Of a DNA stretch of 64,000 bases, positions 36,423 through 45,056 are shown piece after piece. The notes under the pieces are model-generated. The model was not told the DNA's origin and did no database searches. It worked only from the letters and a program-made list of their open reading frames with translations. The stretch is from JBBRHQ01 sp963840235 (GTDB taxonomy: Bacteria > Actinomycetota > Thermoleophilia > Solirubrobacterales > 70-9). The stretch is from NCBI GenBank assembly GCA_963840235.1, contig CAWIYC010000003.1, positions 1 to 64,000 of the forward strand, read 5' to 3'. The position numbers and the translations under genes are program-made. Numbering within the stretch: position 1 is the first letter of the stretch; each line of letters begins with the position of its first letter.

Positions 36423-38522
36423 GTGGTCCGCGATAGGCAGCTTCCCCACCGATCGAGCGCCGGCGCCGGCGCGGGTGACCCGCCCGCTGCCCAGCGACGC
36501 CTGCAGATCGCCTCGCTCGTCTTCCTCACGCTCGGGGTCGCCGGCCTCGCGGTCCACGCAATCCACGCCGCGTTGGTTCCAGACCCCGGCGGCGACACCG
36601 CGGTCGCCGACTGGCTCTACTGCTCGCTGTTCGCCCTGGCCGCCATCAGCTGCCTGATTCGCGCGGTCCGCGAGCGGCGCGGGGGTGGCCGTCCGCTGCC
36701 CTGGACGATGGCTGCCGCGGGAGTCCTCCTCTGGGCCGCCGCGGAGGTCTCCTTCCGCCTGATCGAGCCCGACCCGACGGCCTCCTACCCGCCTCTCACC
36801 CAGGGGCTGCTTCTGCTCAGCTTCGGGATGGCGACCGCGACACTCGTCCTGCTCGCACGGGAGCGGATCGACGGGTTCCACAAGGGCCTCGCGCTCGACG
36901 GGCTGATCGGCGGCCTTGCCGTCGCCTCGGTCGCCGCCAGCCTGCTGTTCCCGGTCTCCTCGGGAGGCTCGATCGCCCAGTCCGGCCCGCCGGCCGTCTT
37001 CCTCCTCGCCGACCTTGCGATCCTCGCCCTCGTCATCGTCAGCATTGCGCTCACCGGCTGGCGACCGGGGCGTTGCTGGGCGCTGATCTCGGCCGGGATC
37101 ATCGTCAACACCGCCGGCAACATCGCCCTGGTGCAGGCGGCCAACGGCGGCAACTTCGAGCGCGGCAGCCCGGTCGACGCGCTCTACGTCTCCTCGGCTC
37201 TGCTGCTGGGGTTCGCCACCTGGTATCCGATCAGGCCGGTGGTGACTCGCCGCGCCGACGACGCCCGGCGCGTGATCGCGCCGCTGCTCTCCGCCGTCCT
37301 CGCCCTCGGTCTCCTCTGCGTCGCCGCCTTCACCGCGATCAGCCCGGTGGCGGTCCTGCTGGCGGCAGCGACTATCGCTCTGGTCGTGCTGCGGACCGCC
37401 CTCGCCTTCCGCGACAACCACCGCCTGCTCGAGGCTCGCCAGCGCGACGCGCTCAGCGACGGCCTCACCGGTCTCGGAAACCGACGCAAGCTGATGGTCG
37501 ACCTCGACCTGGCGATGGAGGAGGCGTTGCGAGGCGAGCCGCGGAGCGTCGTCCTCTTCGACCTCGACGGCTTCAAGCGCTACAACGACACCTTCGGCCA
37601 CCCCGCGGGGGACTCGTTGCTGGCGAGGCTGGGGGCGAACCTGAGCGCGACCGTCTCCGCCCACGGCGATGCCTACCGAATCGGCGGCGACGAGTTCTGC
37701 GCAATAGTCCGCACCGACGAGCTCAAGGAGGCGGCGATCATTGCCGGCGCCTGCGAGGCGCTCTCCGACAGCGGCAGCGGGTTCTCGGTCCGCCCTTCCC
37801 TCGGCGCCGTCGCCCTCGGGCGCGAGGCGGACACCTCCTCGCAGGCGCTGCAGATCGCAGACCAGCGGATGTACGCCCACAAGCAGGGAAGGCCCGGCTC
37901 GGTCACCCGCGAGGCGCGGGCGGTGCTGCTCAGCATCCTCTCCGAGCGCGAGCCGACCCTCGACGAGCACCTGCACGCGGTCGCCCGGCTTGCCCAGCTC
38001 GTAGGGGACGATCTCGGCCTCGACAACGAGGAGCTCGACGTCGTCGTCCGCGCGGCCGAGCTGCACGACATCGGCAAGATGGCGATGCCCGACTCGATCC
38101 TGCGCAAGCCGGGTCCGCTGAGCCGGCCGGAGTGGGAGGTCATGCAGCGCCATACCGTGGTCGGCGAGCGCATCCTCAACTCGGTCCCGGCGCTGGGGCC
38201 GGTGGCGGCGGTTGTTCGCTCTAGCCACGAGCGGATCGACGGAGCCGGCTATCCGGACGGGCTCGCCGGCGAGGAGATCCCCTTCGGTGCGCGGATCGTC
38301 TTCGTCTGTGACGCCTACAACGCGATGCGAACCGAGCGTTCCTACGACAACGCCAGGTCGCACGAGGAGGCCGTCGCGGAGCTTCGCCGTTGCGCAGGGA
38401 CAAAGTTCGATCCCGACGTGGTCGAGTCGCTCTGTCGGGTGGTGCCGGAATTTCTGCGCGCCGAGGACCCCCGCACGGAGGCCCACCCGGCGGAGCCACG
38501 GGTCCGCCTCCGCGAGCTCTAG
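36423..38522 (+). CDS. GGDEF and HD-GYP dual-domain c-di-GMP protein with membrane sensor
   Basis: A 699-residue protein. About eight to ten membrane segments fill the first 320 residues, then comes a diguanylate cyclase domain with intact signature YRIGGDEFCAIV and substrate motif GLTGLGNRRKLMVDLD. An HD-GYP phosphodiesterase domain follows, with AAELHDIGKMAMPDSIL and SSHERIDGAGYPDGL. Both active sites look complete, so the protein may make and degrade c-di-GMP depending on its membrane input. GTG 36423; divergent from the acyl-CoA synthetase gene with 110 bases between starts. An inverted repeat follows the stop. Confidence 0.88.
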   Translation: MVRDRQLPHRSSAGAGAGDPPAAQRRLQIASLVFLTLGVAGLAVHAIHAALVPDPGGDTAVADWLYCSLFALAAISCLIRAVRERRGGGRPLPWTMAAAGVLLWAAAEVSFRLIEPDPTASYPPLTQGLLLLSFGMATATLVLLARERIDGFHKGLALDGLIGGLAVASVAASLLFPVSSGGSIAQSGPPAVFLLADLAILALVIVSIALTGWRPGRCWALISAGIIVNTAGNIALVQAANGGNFERGSPVDALYVSSALLLGFATWYPIRPVVTRRADDARRVIAPLLSAVLALGLLCVAAFTAISPVAVLLAAATIALVVLRTALAFRDNHRLLEARQRDALSDGLTGLGNRRKLMVDLDLAMEEALRGEPRSVVLFDLDGFKRYNDTFGHPAGDSLLARLGANLSATVSAHGDAYRIGGDEFCAIVRTDELKEAAIIAGACEALSDSGSGFSVRPSLGAVALGREADTSSQALQIADQRMYAHKQGRPGSVTREARAVLLSILSEREPTLDEHLHAVARLAQLVGDDLGLDNEELDVVVRAAELHDIGKMAMPDSILRKPGPLSRPEWEVMQRHTVVGERILNSVPALGPVAAVVRSSHERIDGAGYPDGLAGEEIPFGARIVFVCDAYNAMRTERSYDNARSHEEAVAELRRCAGTKFDPDVVESLCRVVPEFLRAEDPRTEAHPAEPRVRLREL

Positions 38523-38530
38523 CCGATGGC

Positions 38531-38575
38531 TCGCTGAACGGTTTCAGTACCCAGAGGTGCTGAAAGTGTTCAGCG
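38531..38575 (+). terminator. long imperfect hairpin after the GGDEF/HD-GYP gene
   Basis: TCGCTGAAC plus TTTCAG pair with CTGAAA plus GTTCAGCGA around a 12-base loop, with a two-base imperfectly paired bulge in the stem. It begins 9 bases after the stop codon. No T run follows. The left arm shares a 12-base core (TCGCTGAACGGT) with the hairpin at 52443. Confidence 0.55.
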
Positions 38576-38660
38576 AACTCTTCGAGTGGCCCCCGCACGG
38601 CGAGGCGACCGGGTCCGCCCTCTCGAAGCCGGCATTCCGCGGCTGAGCGCCCCGCCGCGT

Positions 38661-38693
38661 TTTTACATCACGGCAACGGGATCGCAACACCCT
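38661..38693 (+). promoter_or_regulatory. PHO-box-like triple 11-bp repeat
   Basis: Three half-sites exactly 11 bases apart: TTTTACATCAC, GGCAACGGGAT, CGCAACACCCT. The same architecture, with the same leading TTTTACATC, is found upstream of pstS at 39460. PhoP/PhoB-family regulators bind half-sites at 11-bp spacing, so this is a candidate phosphate-starvation operator for the gene at 38784. Confidence 0.6.
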
Positions 38694-38783
38694 CCCCTCG
38701 GTGCGGGCAGAGACTGCGCTCGGAATCTCGATGTCTCGGCCCATGCAAGGCAGGGCGAAACTGCAACGTAAGGAGCTTGCTAC

Positions 38784-39361
38784 GTGTTGAAGATCAGAGA
38801 AGGTGACCGGCGGTCGGGGCGCTCGCGGCGAGGGATCTGGCCCTGGCGCTGGCGGTCGGCTGTGTTGGGGTGCTGGCGCTTCCCGGCGGCGCCTCGGCGG
38901 CAAAGGTTTCCTGCGCCGGGCAGACGGTACCGAACAAGGACGTACCGGGGTACGACGGATTCGCCTACGACTACCGGTTCTTCTGCAATGAGGACGTGCT
39001 CGCCTTCAGCGTCATCTCCAACCGCGGCATCGAGTACTTCTCTCCTGACGCGGTTGGCTACCAGGGCGGCAACCCCACGTCCGAGTCGTTCGAGTGCGAA
39101 GGGTTCATCCCGGGGGATGGGGTCGGCTGCCACGGAAAAGCCAGCCCACCATCGCGGATAGTCGGGCATGTCGGCCTCGACAAGAACCCGTGCGCCCGTC
39201 GCCGCAAGGGCCAGGATCGCTGGAGGGTCTGGGTGACCGTGACGGTGCAGGAGTTCAAGCCGGCGACGCCGGAGACCCTCTACACCACGCAATCCGAGCC
39301 GGTGGCGCTCGGCGGTCCGTGCAAGGCGAAGCACAAGCGACACGGCTCGCATCGCATCTAG
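38784..39361 (+). CDS. small exported protein, candidate Pho-regulon member (one frameshift)
   Basis: Starts at GTG 38784 with AAGGAG 8 bases upstream. The signal peptide (DLALALAVGCVGVLALPGGA) and the mature part (KVSCAGQTVPNKDVPGYDGF) are in a different frame from the start. One missing base near 38812-38820 reconciles them. The mature protein of about 155 residues has six Cys in the region FFCNEDVLAF, FECEGFIPGD, GCHGKA and NPCARRR, and a beta-rich C-terminus; disulfide-stabilised and extracellular. No homologue recognised. It has its own operator-like element upstream and a strong terminator downstream, immediately before pstS. Confidence 0.65.
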
Positions 39362-39388
39362 CGCCATTCAAGCCTCCCAGGGCGTCAG

Positions 39389-39421
39389 GACGACGGCACG
39401 GGCCTGGCCCGTGCCGTCGTC
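39389..39421 (+). terminator. strong intrinsic terminator
   Basis: A perfect 15-bp stem (GACGACGGCACGGGC with its complement) and a 3-base loop, followed by TTTCGCGTT. It separates the exported gene at 38784 from pstS, so pstS needs its own promoter. Confidence 0.85.
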
Positions 39422-39459
39422 TTTCGCGTTCCGGGCAGGCCGGGGTGTTGTTGCGACCT

Positions 39460-39492
39460 TTTTACATCGCGGTCACGTCCTGGTCACACCGA
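39460..39492 (+). promoter_or_regulatory. PHO-box-like triple 11-bp repeat upstream of pstS
   Basis: TTTTACATCGC, GGTCACGTCCT and GGTCACACCG at 11-bp spacing, about 75 bases before the pstS start. The two GGTCAC copies are identical. GGTCAC is close to the GTTCAC-type half-site of actinobacterial PhoP boxes. Position before a phosphate-transport operon supports the assignment. Confidence 0.7.
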
Positions 39493-39564
39493 GGCGCCTC
39501 GCCGCGGCGAGCATCGGAGCCATCCAGGGAACTATGGCCCTTAGGCCTCGAAAGGAGTGCTGAC

Positions 39565-40372
39565 TTGTCCAGAGCGAAACTGCGCTTGGTGAGCGTTGCC
39601 GCGTCGCTGGCCCTGCTGGGAGCGGTGCCGGCGCGGCCTCGGCCAAGACGACAATCACGATGAGCGGGTCGACCTCGGTCGCCCCCCTTGCGGCACTGCT
39701 GGCCCGCAAGTACGTCAAGACCCACAACGTCTCGTTCAAGCTCCAACAGGGTGGATCGGACGTGGGGATCGCCGACGTCGCGGCGGGCGAGCCGTCTCGA
39801 TCGGCAACTCGTCGCGTGACCCCAAGCCGGGCGACCCGGGCGGACTGGTTTTCAACAAGATCGCCAAGGACGCGCTCTGCGTCGCGTCTCACCCATCGAA
39901 CAAGATCCCGGGGCTCAGCCAGAGCGGTGTGCAGGCGATCTTCGGTGGTGACGTGCGCAACTGGAGCGGAGTTCCCGGCTCACCGCGCAGCGGCACGATC
40001 GACGTCTACGTCCGCACAGCGGCATCGGGGACCCAGGATGCCTTCCAGAAGATCTTCATGGGCTCGACGAAGATCTTCTCGGGCGCGACGCAGCAGGGGT
40101 CCAACGGCCTGATCCAGCAGCGTGTCAGCAAGGACAAGAGCGGGATCGGCTACGTGTCGCTGGCCTTCACCAAGGGCACCTGGGCGATCCCCTACGCGGG
40201 CGTCCCCTGCAACCTGCGCAACGCCAAGTCGGGACAGTACGGCGGCCTGCGCAACTTCTACATGGTGACCCGGGGCAAGCCGAAGGGCGCCGTGAAGAAG
40301 TGGATCGGCTGGATCAAGAACAGCAAGGCAGCCCGGAGGATCACCGCCACCCAGTGGGTTCCGCTGAGCTAG
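39565..40372 (+). CDS. pstS: phosphate-binding protein PstS (two frameshifts)
   Basis: Extracytoplasmic phosphate-binding protein of the Pst ABC importer. TTG 39565 is preceded by AAAGGAG. The mature protein begins KTTITMSGSTSVAPL, the phosphate-contacting Ser/Thr loop. Then come VSFKLQQGGSDVGIADV, RVYVRTAASGTQDAF-type binding loop (written VYVRTAASGTQDAFQKIF here) and GIGYVSLAF. Two missing bases, near 39627 (end of the signal peptide) and near 39786-39790, split the gene into three frames; all family motifs survive. About 270 residues when repaired, with a typical KSAARRI-like C-terminal helix. First gene of pstSCAB. Confidence 0.88.
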
Positions 40373-41394
40373 CAACAGCAGAGCAGTTCTCCTCTCCGCC
40401 GCCCCTGGGAACAGGGGGGGCGGAGAGGGACCGCACCGACAGGCGCGCCGAGCTGGTGCTCGGCGCGCTCTCGTGCGCGGTGCTGGCGCTGATCGCGTTC
40501 ATGCTGATCTTCGTCTTCACCAAGGCCTGGCCCTCCTTCAGCCACAACGGACTGGCCTGGTTCGGGGGCGGAGGGGACGTCAACCAGCAGCTCACGGACA
40601 TCTTCAACTCCCCCGGCGACCCCAGCGCCTACGTCTACACCCTTCACGCCTGGCCACTGCTCTGGGCGACGGCGCTGATCACCGGCGTCTCGGTCGCCCT
40701 CGCCATGATCATTTCGGTCCTCTCTGCGGTCTTCATCGTCGAGTTCGCTCCGACCTGGATCCGTCGCATCCTCGATCCCGTTGTCCGCCTGCTCGCCGCC
40801 GTCCCGTCGGTGATCTACGGGCTGATCGGGGTCCTGGTGCTGGTGCCCTTCGTCGACCAGCACCTGATCAGCGAGGGATCGAAGGAGTCGGTCGCCTACG
40901 TGATCCAGCTGACCGGGGAGAGCATCGGCGTCGGCATCATCGTGCTGACGGTGATGATCACCCCGATCATGATCGCGATCACCGTCGACGGGCTGCGCTC
41001 AGTGCCGACGGCGTGGACCGAAGGAGCCCTGGCCCTCGGCGTAAACCGCTGGCGGGCGCTGTGGACCGTCACCGTGCGGGCGGCGCGGCCGGCGATCGTC
41101 GCCGCCGCCGTCCTGGCCACGGCGCGCGCCCTGGGCGAGGCGATCATGCTCTCGATGGTCACCGGGGGCATCGGCTTCGCCCCGAACCCCCTCGACGGGG
41201 CGATCTTCTTCCTCGAGCCGGCGCGCCCCCTGGCCGCGAGCATCGTCGCCAACGCCGAGGGGCTGACGGTGAAGCCCTTCGGCGAGACCCTCTACGCCTT
41301 TGCGGCCGTGCTGCTCGTCTCCAGCGCCTTTCTCTCCTTCGGGGGTTGGTTCGTGCGCCGCTCGATCCGCCGCTACACGCTTCAGAGCCGATGA
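40354..41394 (+). CDS. pstC: phosphate ABC transporter permease PstC
   Basis: A 346-residue permease with six membrane segments. Typical motifs are FTKAWPSFSHNGLAWF, VEFAPTWIRRILDPVVRLLA (with the VPSVIYGLIG helix) and the EAA loop around TEGALALGVNRWRALW, then ARALGEAIMLSMV. GTG 40354 overlaps the end of pstS by 19 bases; it is the only standard start before the first membrane segment. The TGA overlaps the pstA ATG (ATGA). Confidence 0.93.
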   Translation: MGSAELATAEQFSSPPPLGTGGAERDRTDRRAELVLGALSCAVLALIAFMLIFVFTKAWPSFSHNGLAWFGGGGDVNQQLTDIFNSPGDPSAYVYTLHAWPLLWATALITGVSVALAMIISVLSAVFIVEFAPTWIRRILDPVVRLLAAVPSVIYGLIGVLVLVPFVDQHLISEGSKESVAYVIQLTGESIGVGIIVLTVMITPIMIAITVDGLRSVPTAWTEGALALGVNRWRALWTVTVRAARPAIVAAAVLATARALGEAIMLSMVTGGIGFAPNPLDGAIFFLEPARPLAASIVANAEGLTVKPFGETLYAFAAVLLVSSAFLSFGGWFVRRSIRRYTLQSR

Positions 41395-42380
41395 GCGCCC
41401 CCGTCCAGCTCCAGCAGTTCCCCCAAGCTCCCGGCCCGGCGGCCGCGGCGGGCAGCCGACCGGTCGACGGACCGTCCTGGAGCCTCTGGGACCGGATCGG
41501 GCTGGGAGCCGCCTGGGTGGCGGGCATCTCGCTCTGCCTCATAGCCGGCGCGATCTGCCTCTACATGCTCTTCCGTGGGCTGCAGTTTCTCGATCTTGGC
41601 CAGCTCGTCACCCACCCGCTCCCGAGCCTCAACCAGGAGAAGAGCGGCGGCTTCCTCGACCCGATCCTCGGCACCCTGATACTGACGGCGATCGGCACGC
41701 TGATCGCCGCTCCCGTCGGGGTAGGCATCGCCGTCTGGCTCTCGGAGTACGGGCGGCCGGCGGGCCTCGCCAGGGCGGTCGAGTCTGGGGTCGAGATCGT
41801 CGCCGGGACGCCGACGATCGTGCTGGCGATCTTCGGCCTGATCGTCTTCCAGAACGGAGCCTTCTCCTTTCTCTCCTTCACCGCCGCCGGAGGCGCCGTG
41901 TTCGGCAAGTCCTTCCTGACCGCCGGCGCGATCATGTCGCTGATCGCGATCCCGCTGGTGGTCGGGGGGACGCGCGAGGCGCTGCAGGCGATCCCGCAGC
42001 ACGTGCGCGAGGCCTCCTACGCGCTCGGCAAGGACAGGGCCTCGACCATCCGGCGGGTGCTGCTGCCGGCGTCGCGACCGGGCATAGGCACGGGTGTCGC
42101 CCTCGGCATGGGCCGGATCGTCGGCGATACCGCGATCGTCGTGATCCTGCTGGGCGCCTCGCAGACCCTGCAGGCGGAGAGCGGCACGCCGCTCCTCGGC
42201 ACGCTGAAGGGGACCGGGAGCACGCTGACGAGCTACGTCTACAACAACTCCCCGGCGGGGGAGGGCGGTGCGCCCGAGAAGGCCTACGCGGCGGCATTCG
42301 TGCTGCTGCTGATCGTGATCGGACTGAACTTCACCATCGACCTGATTGCACGCAGGAGGAAGACGGCGTGGAGCAAGTAG
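41391..42380 (+). CDS. pstA: phosphate ABC transporter permease PstA
   Basis: A 329-residue permease: six membrane segments, GILDPILGTLILTAIG-type entry helix (GGFLDPILGTLILTAIGT), VEIVAGTPTIVLAIFGL, the EAA loop HVREASYALGKDRASTIRR and GMGRIVGDTAIVVILLGAS. ATG 41391 overlaps the pstC stop. The C-terminus runs into the pstB start. Forms the channel together with PstC. Confidence 0.94.
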   Translation: MSAPVQLQQFPQAPGPAAAAGSRPVDGPSWSLWDRIGLGAAWVAGISLCLIAGAICLYMLFRGLQFLDLGQLVTHPLPSLNQEKSGGFLDPILGTLILTAIGTLIAAPVGVGIAVWLSEYGRPAGLARAVESGVEIVAGTPTIVLAIFGLIVFQNGAFSFLSFTAAGGAVFGKSFLTAGAIMSLIAIPLVVGGTREALQAIPQHVREASYALGKDRASTIRRVLLPASRPGIGTGVALGMGRIVGDTAIVVILLGASQTLQAESGTPLLGTLKGTGSTLTSYVYNNSPAGEGGAPEKAYAAAFVLLLIVIGLNFTIDLIARRRKTAWSK

Positions 42381-43312
42381 GCCCAGAGAGCCGCCGCGAC
42401 CCGCGCCTGCCGCCCCCGGTGCGGCGGATCGTCGTCGGCGACGCCCCGACCGTGGCGGCTCCCCCGCCGGACGCCGGCCCGCCGAGCAGCAACGGCCATG
42501 GTGCGAAGATCGCCGCACTGCAGCCGCGCTCTCCGTCGCACAAGCCTCCAACCCAGGTGGTCGAGCGGATGCGCTCCGAGCAACTCAGCGTCGCTTTCGG
42601 ACCCAAGCTCGCCGTCAACCAGGTCTCGCTCCCCGTTCGCCAGGGAGAGGTGCTGGCCCTGATCGGCCCCTCGGGTTGCGGCAAGACCACCCTGCTTCGC
42701 TCGCTCAACCGCCTCATCGACCTGACCCCGACTGCGATGCGCAGCGGCCGCATCCTGCTCGACGGGATGGACGTCGACAGCTTCGACGAGACCCACCTCC
42801 GCCGCCGGGTGGGGATGCTCTTCCAGCAGCCCAACCCGTTCCCGATGAGCATCTTCGACAACATCGCCTACGGGCTGCGCGAGCGCGGCTCCAAGCGCCC
42901 CCGCCGCCACGAGCTGGAGCCCGCCGTGGTCGACGCGCTGCTGCGAGCCGGCCTCCTCGACGAGGTCAAGGACAACCTCGATCACCCGGCCCTGGCGCTC
43001 TCCGGCGGCCAGCAGCAGCGCCTCTGCATCGCCCGCTCGCTGGCGATCCGCCCCGAGGTGCTGCTGCTCGACGAGCCCTGCTCGGCGCTGGACCCGCTTT
43101 CCACCGAAGTGATCGAGGAGACGATCGTCAAGCTGCGCTCGGAGATCGCGATCGTGATCGTCACCCACAACCTGCAGCAGGCGCAGCGGGTCGCCGACCG
43201 GGTGGCCTTCATGTACCTGGGCGACCTGATCGAGTACGGGGAGGCCGAGCAGGTGTTCGGAATGCCCCGCGCCGAGCGCACCCGCGAGTACGTCAGCGGA
43301 GGCTTCGGATGA
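42368..43312 (+). CDS. pstB: phosphate ABC transporter ATPase PstB
   Basis: A 314-residue ATPase with Walker A GPSGCGKTTLLRSLNRL, Q-loop FQQPNPFPMSIFDNIAYG (the NPFPMSI segment is diagnostic of PstB), signature LSGGQQQRLCIARSLA, Walker B VLLLDEPCSALDP and switch His THNLQQAQ. GTG 42368 overlaps the pstA stop. It gives an N-terminal extension of about 68 Pro/Ala-rich residues before the usual domain start near RMRSEQLSVAFG; a later start near 42566 cannot be excluded. Confidence 0.94.
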   Translation: MEQVGPESRRDPRLPPPVRRIVVGDAPTVAAPPPDAGPPSSNGHGAKIAALQPRSPSHKPPTQVVERMRSEQLSVAFGPKLAVNQVSLPVRQGEVLALIGPSGCGKTTLLRSLNRLIDLTPTAMRSGRILLDGMDVDSFDETHLRRRVGMLFQQPNPFPMSIFDNIAYGLRERGSKRPRRHELEPAVVDALLRAGLLDEVKDNLDHPALALSGGQQQRLCIARSLAIRPEVLLLDEPCSALDPLSTEVIEETIVKLRSEIAIVIVTHNLQQAQRVADRVAFMYLGDLIEYGEAEQVFGMPRAERTREYVSGGFG

Positions 43313-44061
43313 GTGGCGATCCGATGCGCCCTTTTGGCCTGGCCGCCTCAGTGGCGCTCGCCTCGCTGCTCCTGGTTGCCTGCCAATCCACCCAGGACAA
43401 GAGCGCCGAGCTGGCCAAGAAGGGCTCCACCGTGCTCAAGGAGGAGGCCGGCCTCAAGGTGACCAAGCAGAGCACCGAGGTCAAGGTGGTCTCGACCACG
43501 GTGCTCTCGGACGTCAACGGCAGCGCCATCGTTCTCGGGCTGAAGAACGACTCCGACCAGACCCTGACCGACGTACCGGTCGAGGTCAACGTCCTCGACG
43601 CCAAGGGCCGGACCGTCTACACCAACACCACCCCGGGGCTGGAGCCCGCCCTCGTCTCGATGCCGATCCTGAAGCCGCAGGAGGTCTCCTACTGGGTCAA
43701 CGACCAGGTGCTGGCGACGGGCAAGCCGAAGTCGGTGAAGGCGGAGGTGGGGCAGAGCGGCTCGACCCTGAGCGGGGATCTGCCGGAGATCGAGGTCGGA
43801 CCACCGAAGCTCGAGAAGGACCCGGTCTCCGGACTCGAGGTGCGCGGAACCGTGGTCAACAGGACCGGCACCGACCAGGGCAAGCTGCTGCTCTACGCGG
43901 TCGCGCGCAAGGACGGCCGGATTGTCGCGGCCGGCCGCGGTGCGATCGATCACCTGAAGCCGGGAACAAAGCCGCTGCACTACACGATCTTCTTCATCGG
44001 CGACCCGGAGGGAGCCGAAGTCGACGTCAGATCCTTCCCCGCGATCGAGCAATCCCAGTAG
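43309..44061 (+). CDS. lipoprotein of the pst operon
   Basis: A 250-residue predicted lipoprotein (lipobox LLVACQST, Cys about residue 25). The mature part holds two beta-sandwich-like units with the pattern LGLKNDSDQTLTDVPVEVNV and VRGTVVNRTGTDQGKLLLYA, as in FxLYD-type extracytoplasmic domains. ATG 43309 overlaps the pstB TGA, so it is translated as part of the phosphate operon. The phoU gene, a usual neighbour of pstB, is absent here. Function unknown; a cell-surface role in phosphate uptake is an inference from position. Confidence 0.82.
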   Translation: MSGDPMRPFGLAASVALASLLLVACQSTQDKSAELAKKGSTVLKEEAGLKVTKQSTEVKVVSTTVLSDVNGSAIVLGLKNDSDQTLTDVPVEVNVLDAKGRTVYTNTTPGLEPALVSMPILKPQEVSYWVNDQVLATGKPKSVKAEVGQSGSTLSGDLPEIEVGPPKLEKDPVSGLEVRGTVVNRTGTDQGKLLLYAVARKDGRIVAAGRGAIDHLKPGTKPLHYTIFFIGDPEGAEVDVRSFPAIEQSQ

Positions 44062-44070
44062 GAGGAGACC

Positions 44071-45056
44071 ATGCCCAGCACCGAATCCGTGCCGCGACCT
44101 GCCCTCGGGGAGCAAGGCGAGCCCTGCCGATCATGCGGCGCTCCCCTGGCCGAGGACCAGCGCTACTGCCTCAACTGCGGACGCCGCCGTGCCGACCAGC
44201 GGGTCGACTACGAATCGCTCCTCGGGGACGGATCCGGCCCGCCGGCCGAACGCGGCTGAGAGCTCGGAGGCTGCATCGCCCGCGCCGAAGCGCTCGGGAT
44301 TTGCCGAATCACCGATGGCGGCCGTGCTGGGCATCGCCGCCCTGGGTCTGATGCTGCTCCTGGGAGTGCTGATCGGCAAGGGGAACTCTGATGGCAGCGG
44401 CTCTGCGCCGGCGCCGGTGGTGCAGGTCGGCGGAGGCGCGGCTGCCGACACGGCCGGCACCGATTCAGGGGGCGGCTCCTCCCAGAGCGTCGCCGAGACC
44501 ACCTTCAAGAGCGACTGGCCCTCGGGCAAGTCGGGCTACACGGTGGAGCTCGGGACCCTGCCCAAGAGCGGCACCAGCGCCGCCGACGTCGAGGCGCAGA
44601 AGAAGCAGGCTGCGGCAAAGGGCGCTGCCCGAGGTCGGGGCTCTCGATTCCGACCGGTACGGCAGCCTTCCCGCAGGCAAGTACGTGATCTACTCAGGCG
44701 TCTACGCCACCAAATCGGAGGCGAGCAAGGCCCTCTCGAAGCTGAAGAAGAGCTTCCCCAGCGCAACCGTCGTCAGGGTGTCGAAGCAATCCGGTGCCGG
44801 CGCCGCCGCGGCTGCAGCGACCGGGCCGACGACCAACTCGGTCAACGACCTCACCAGCGACGCCGCCCGCAACGCTAAGGGGCCGGTGACGGCCTCGGAC
44901 AAGGCGCTCAACGACCTCAACTCCAAGTCAGGTCAGGCCTACGAGGACGCGATCAAGAAGCTGCCGGACCAGATTTCGACACAGGGAAAGCAGGCGCCGC
45001 TGAACCCGAACAAGAACACGGGCGGTGGCTCCGGAACGGTCACGATCGGCGGCTGA
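44071..45056 (+). CDS. zinc-ribbon membrane protein with SPOR-like C-terminus (two frameshifts)
   Basis: Begins at ATG 44071 with a zinc ribbon PCRSCGAPLAEDQRYCLNCG (two Cys pairs). A membrane segment follows (MAAVLGIAALGLMLLLGVLIG), then a Gly/Ser linker. Next is a domain with YTVELGTLPKSGTSAADVEA and LPAGKYVIYSGVYATKSEAS, which resembles SPOR peptidoglycan-binding folds, and last a disordered tail. Two single-base insertions (near 44228-44250 and in a G run near 44620) break the frame. It follows the lipoprotein by 9 bases and overlaps the next gene's ATG (TGATG). First of three consecutive zinc-ribbon proteins. Confidence 0.75.

Noticed and set aside
36141..38486. 781-codon open frame on the minus strand
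   Set aside because: Antisense to the GGDEF/HD-GYP gene and overlapping the acyl-CoA synthetase start; His/Asp/Glu/Arg-rich composition typical of a shadow frame.
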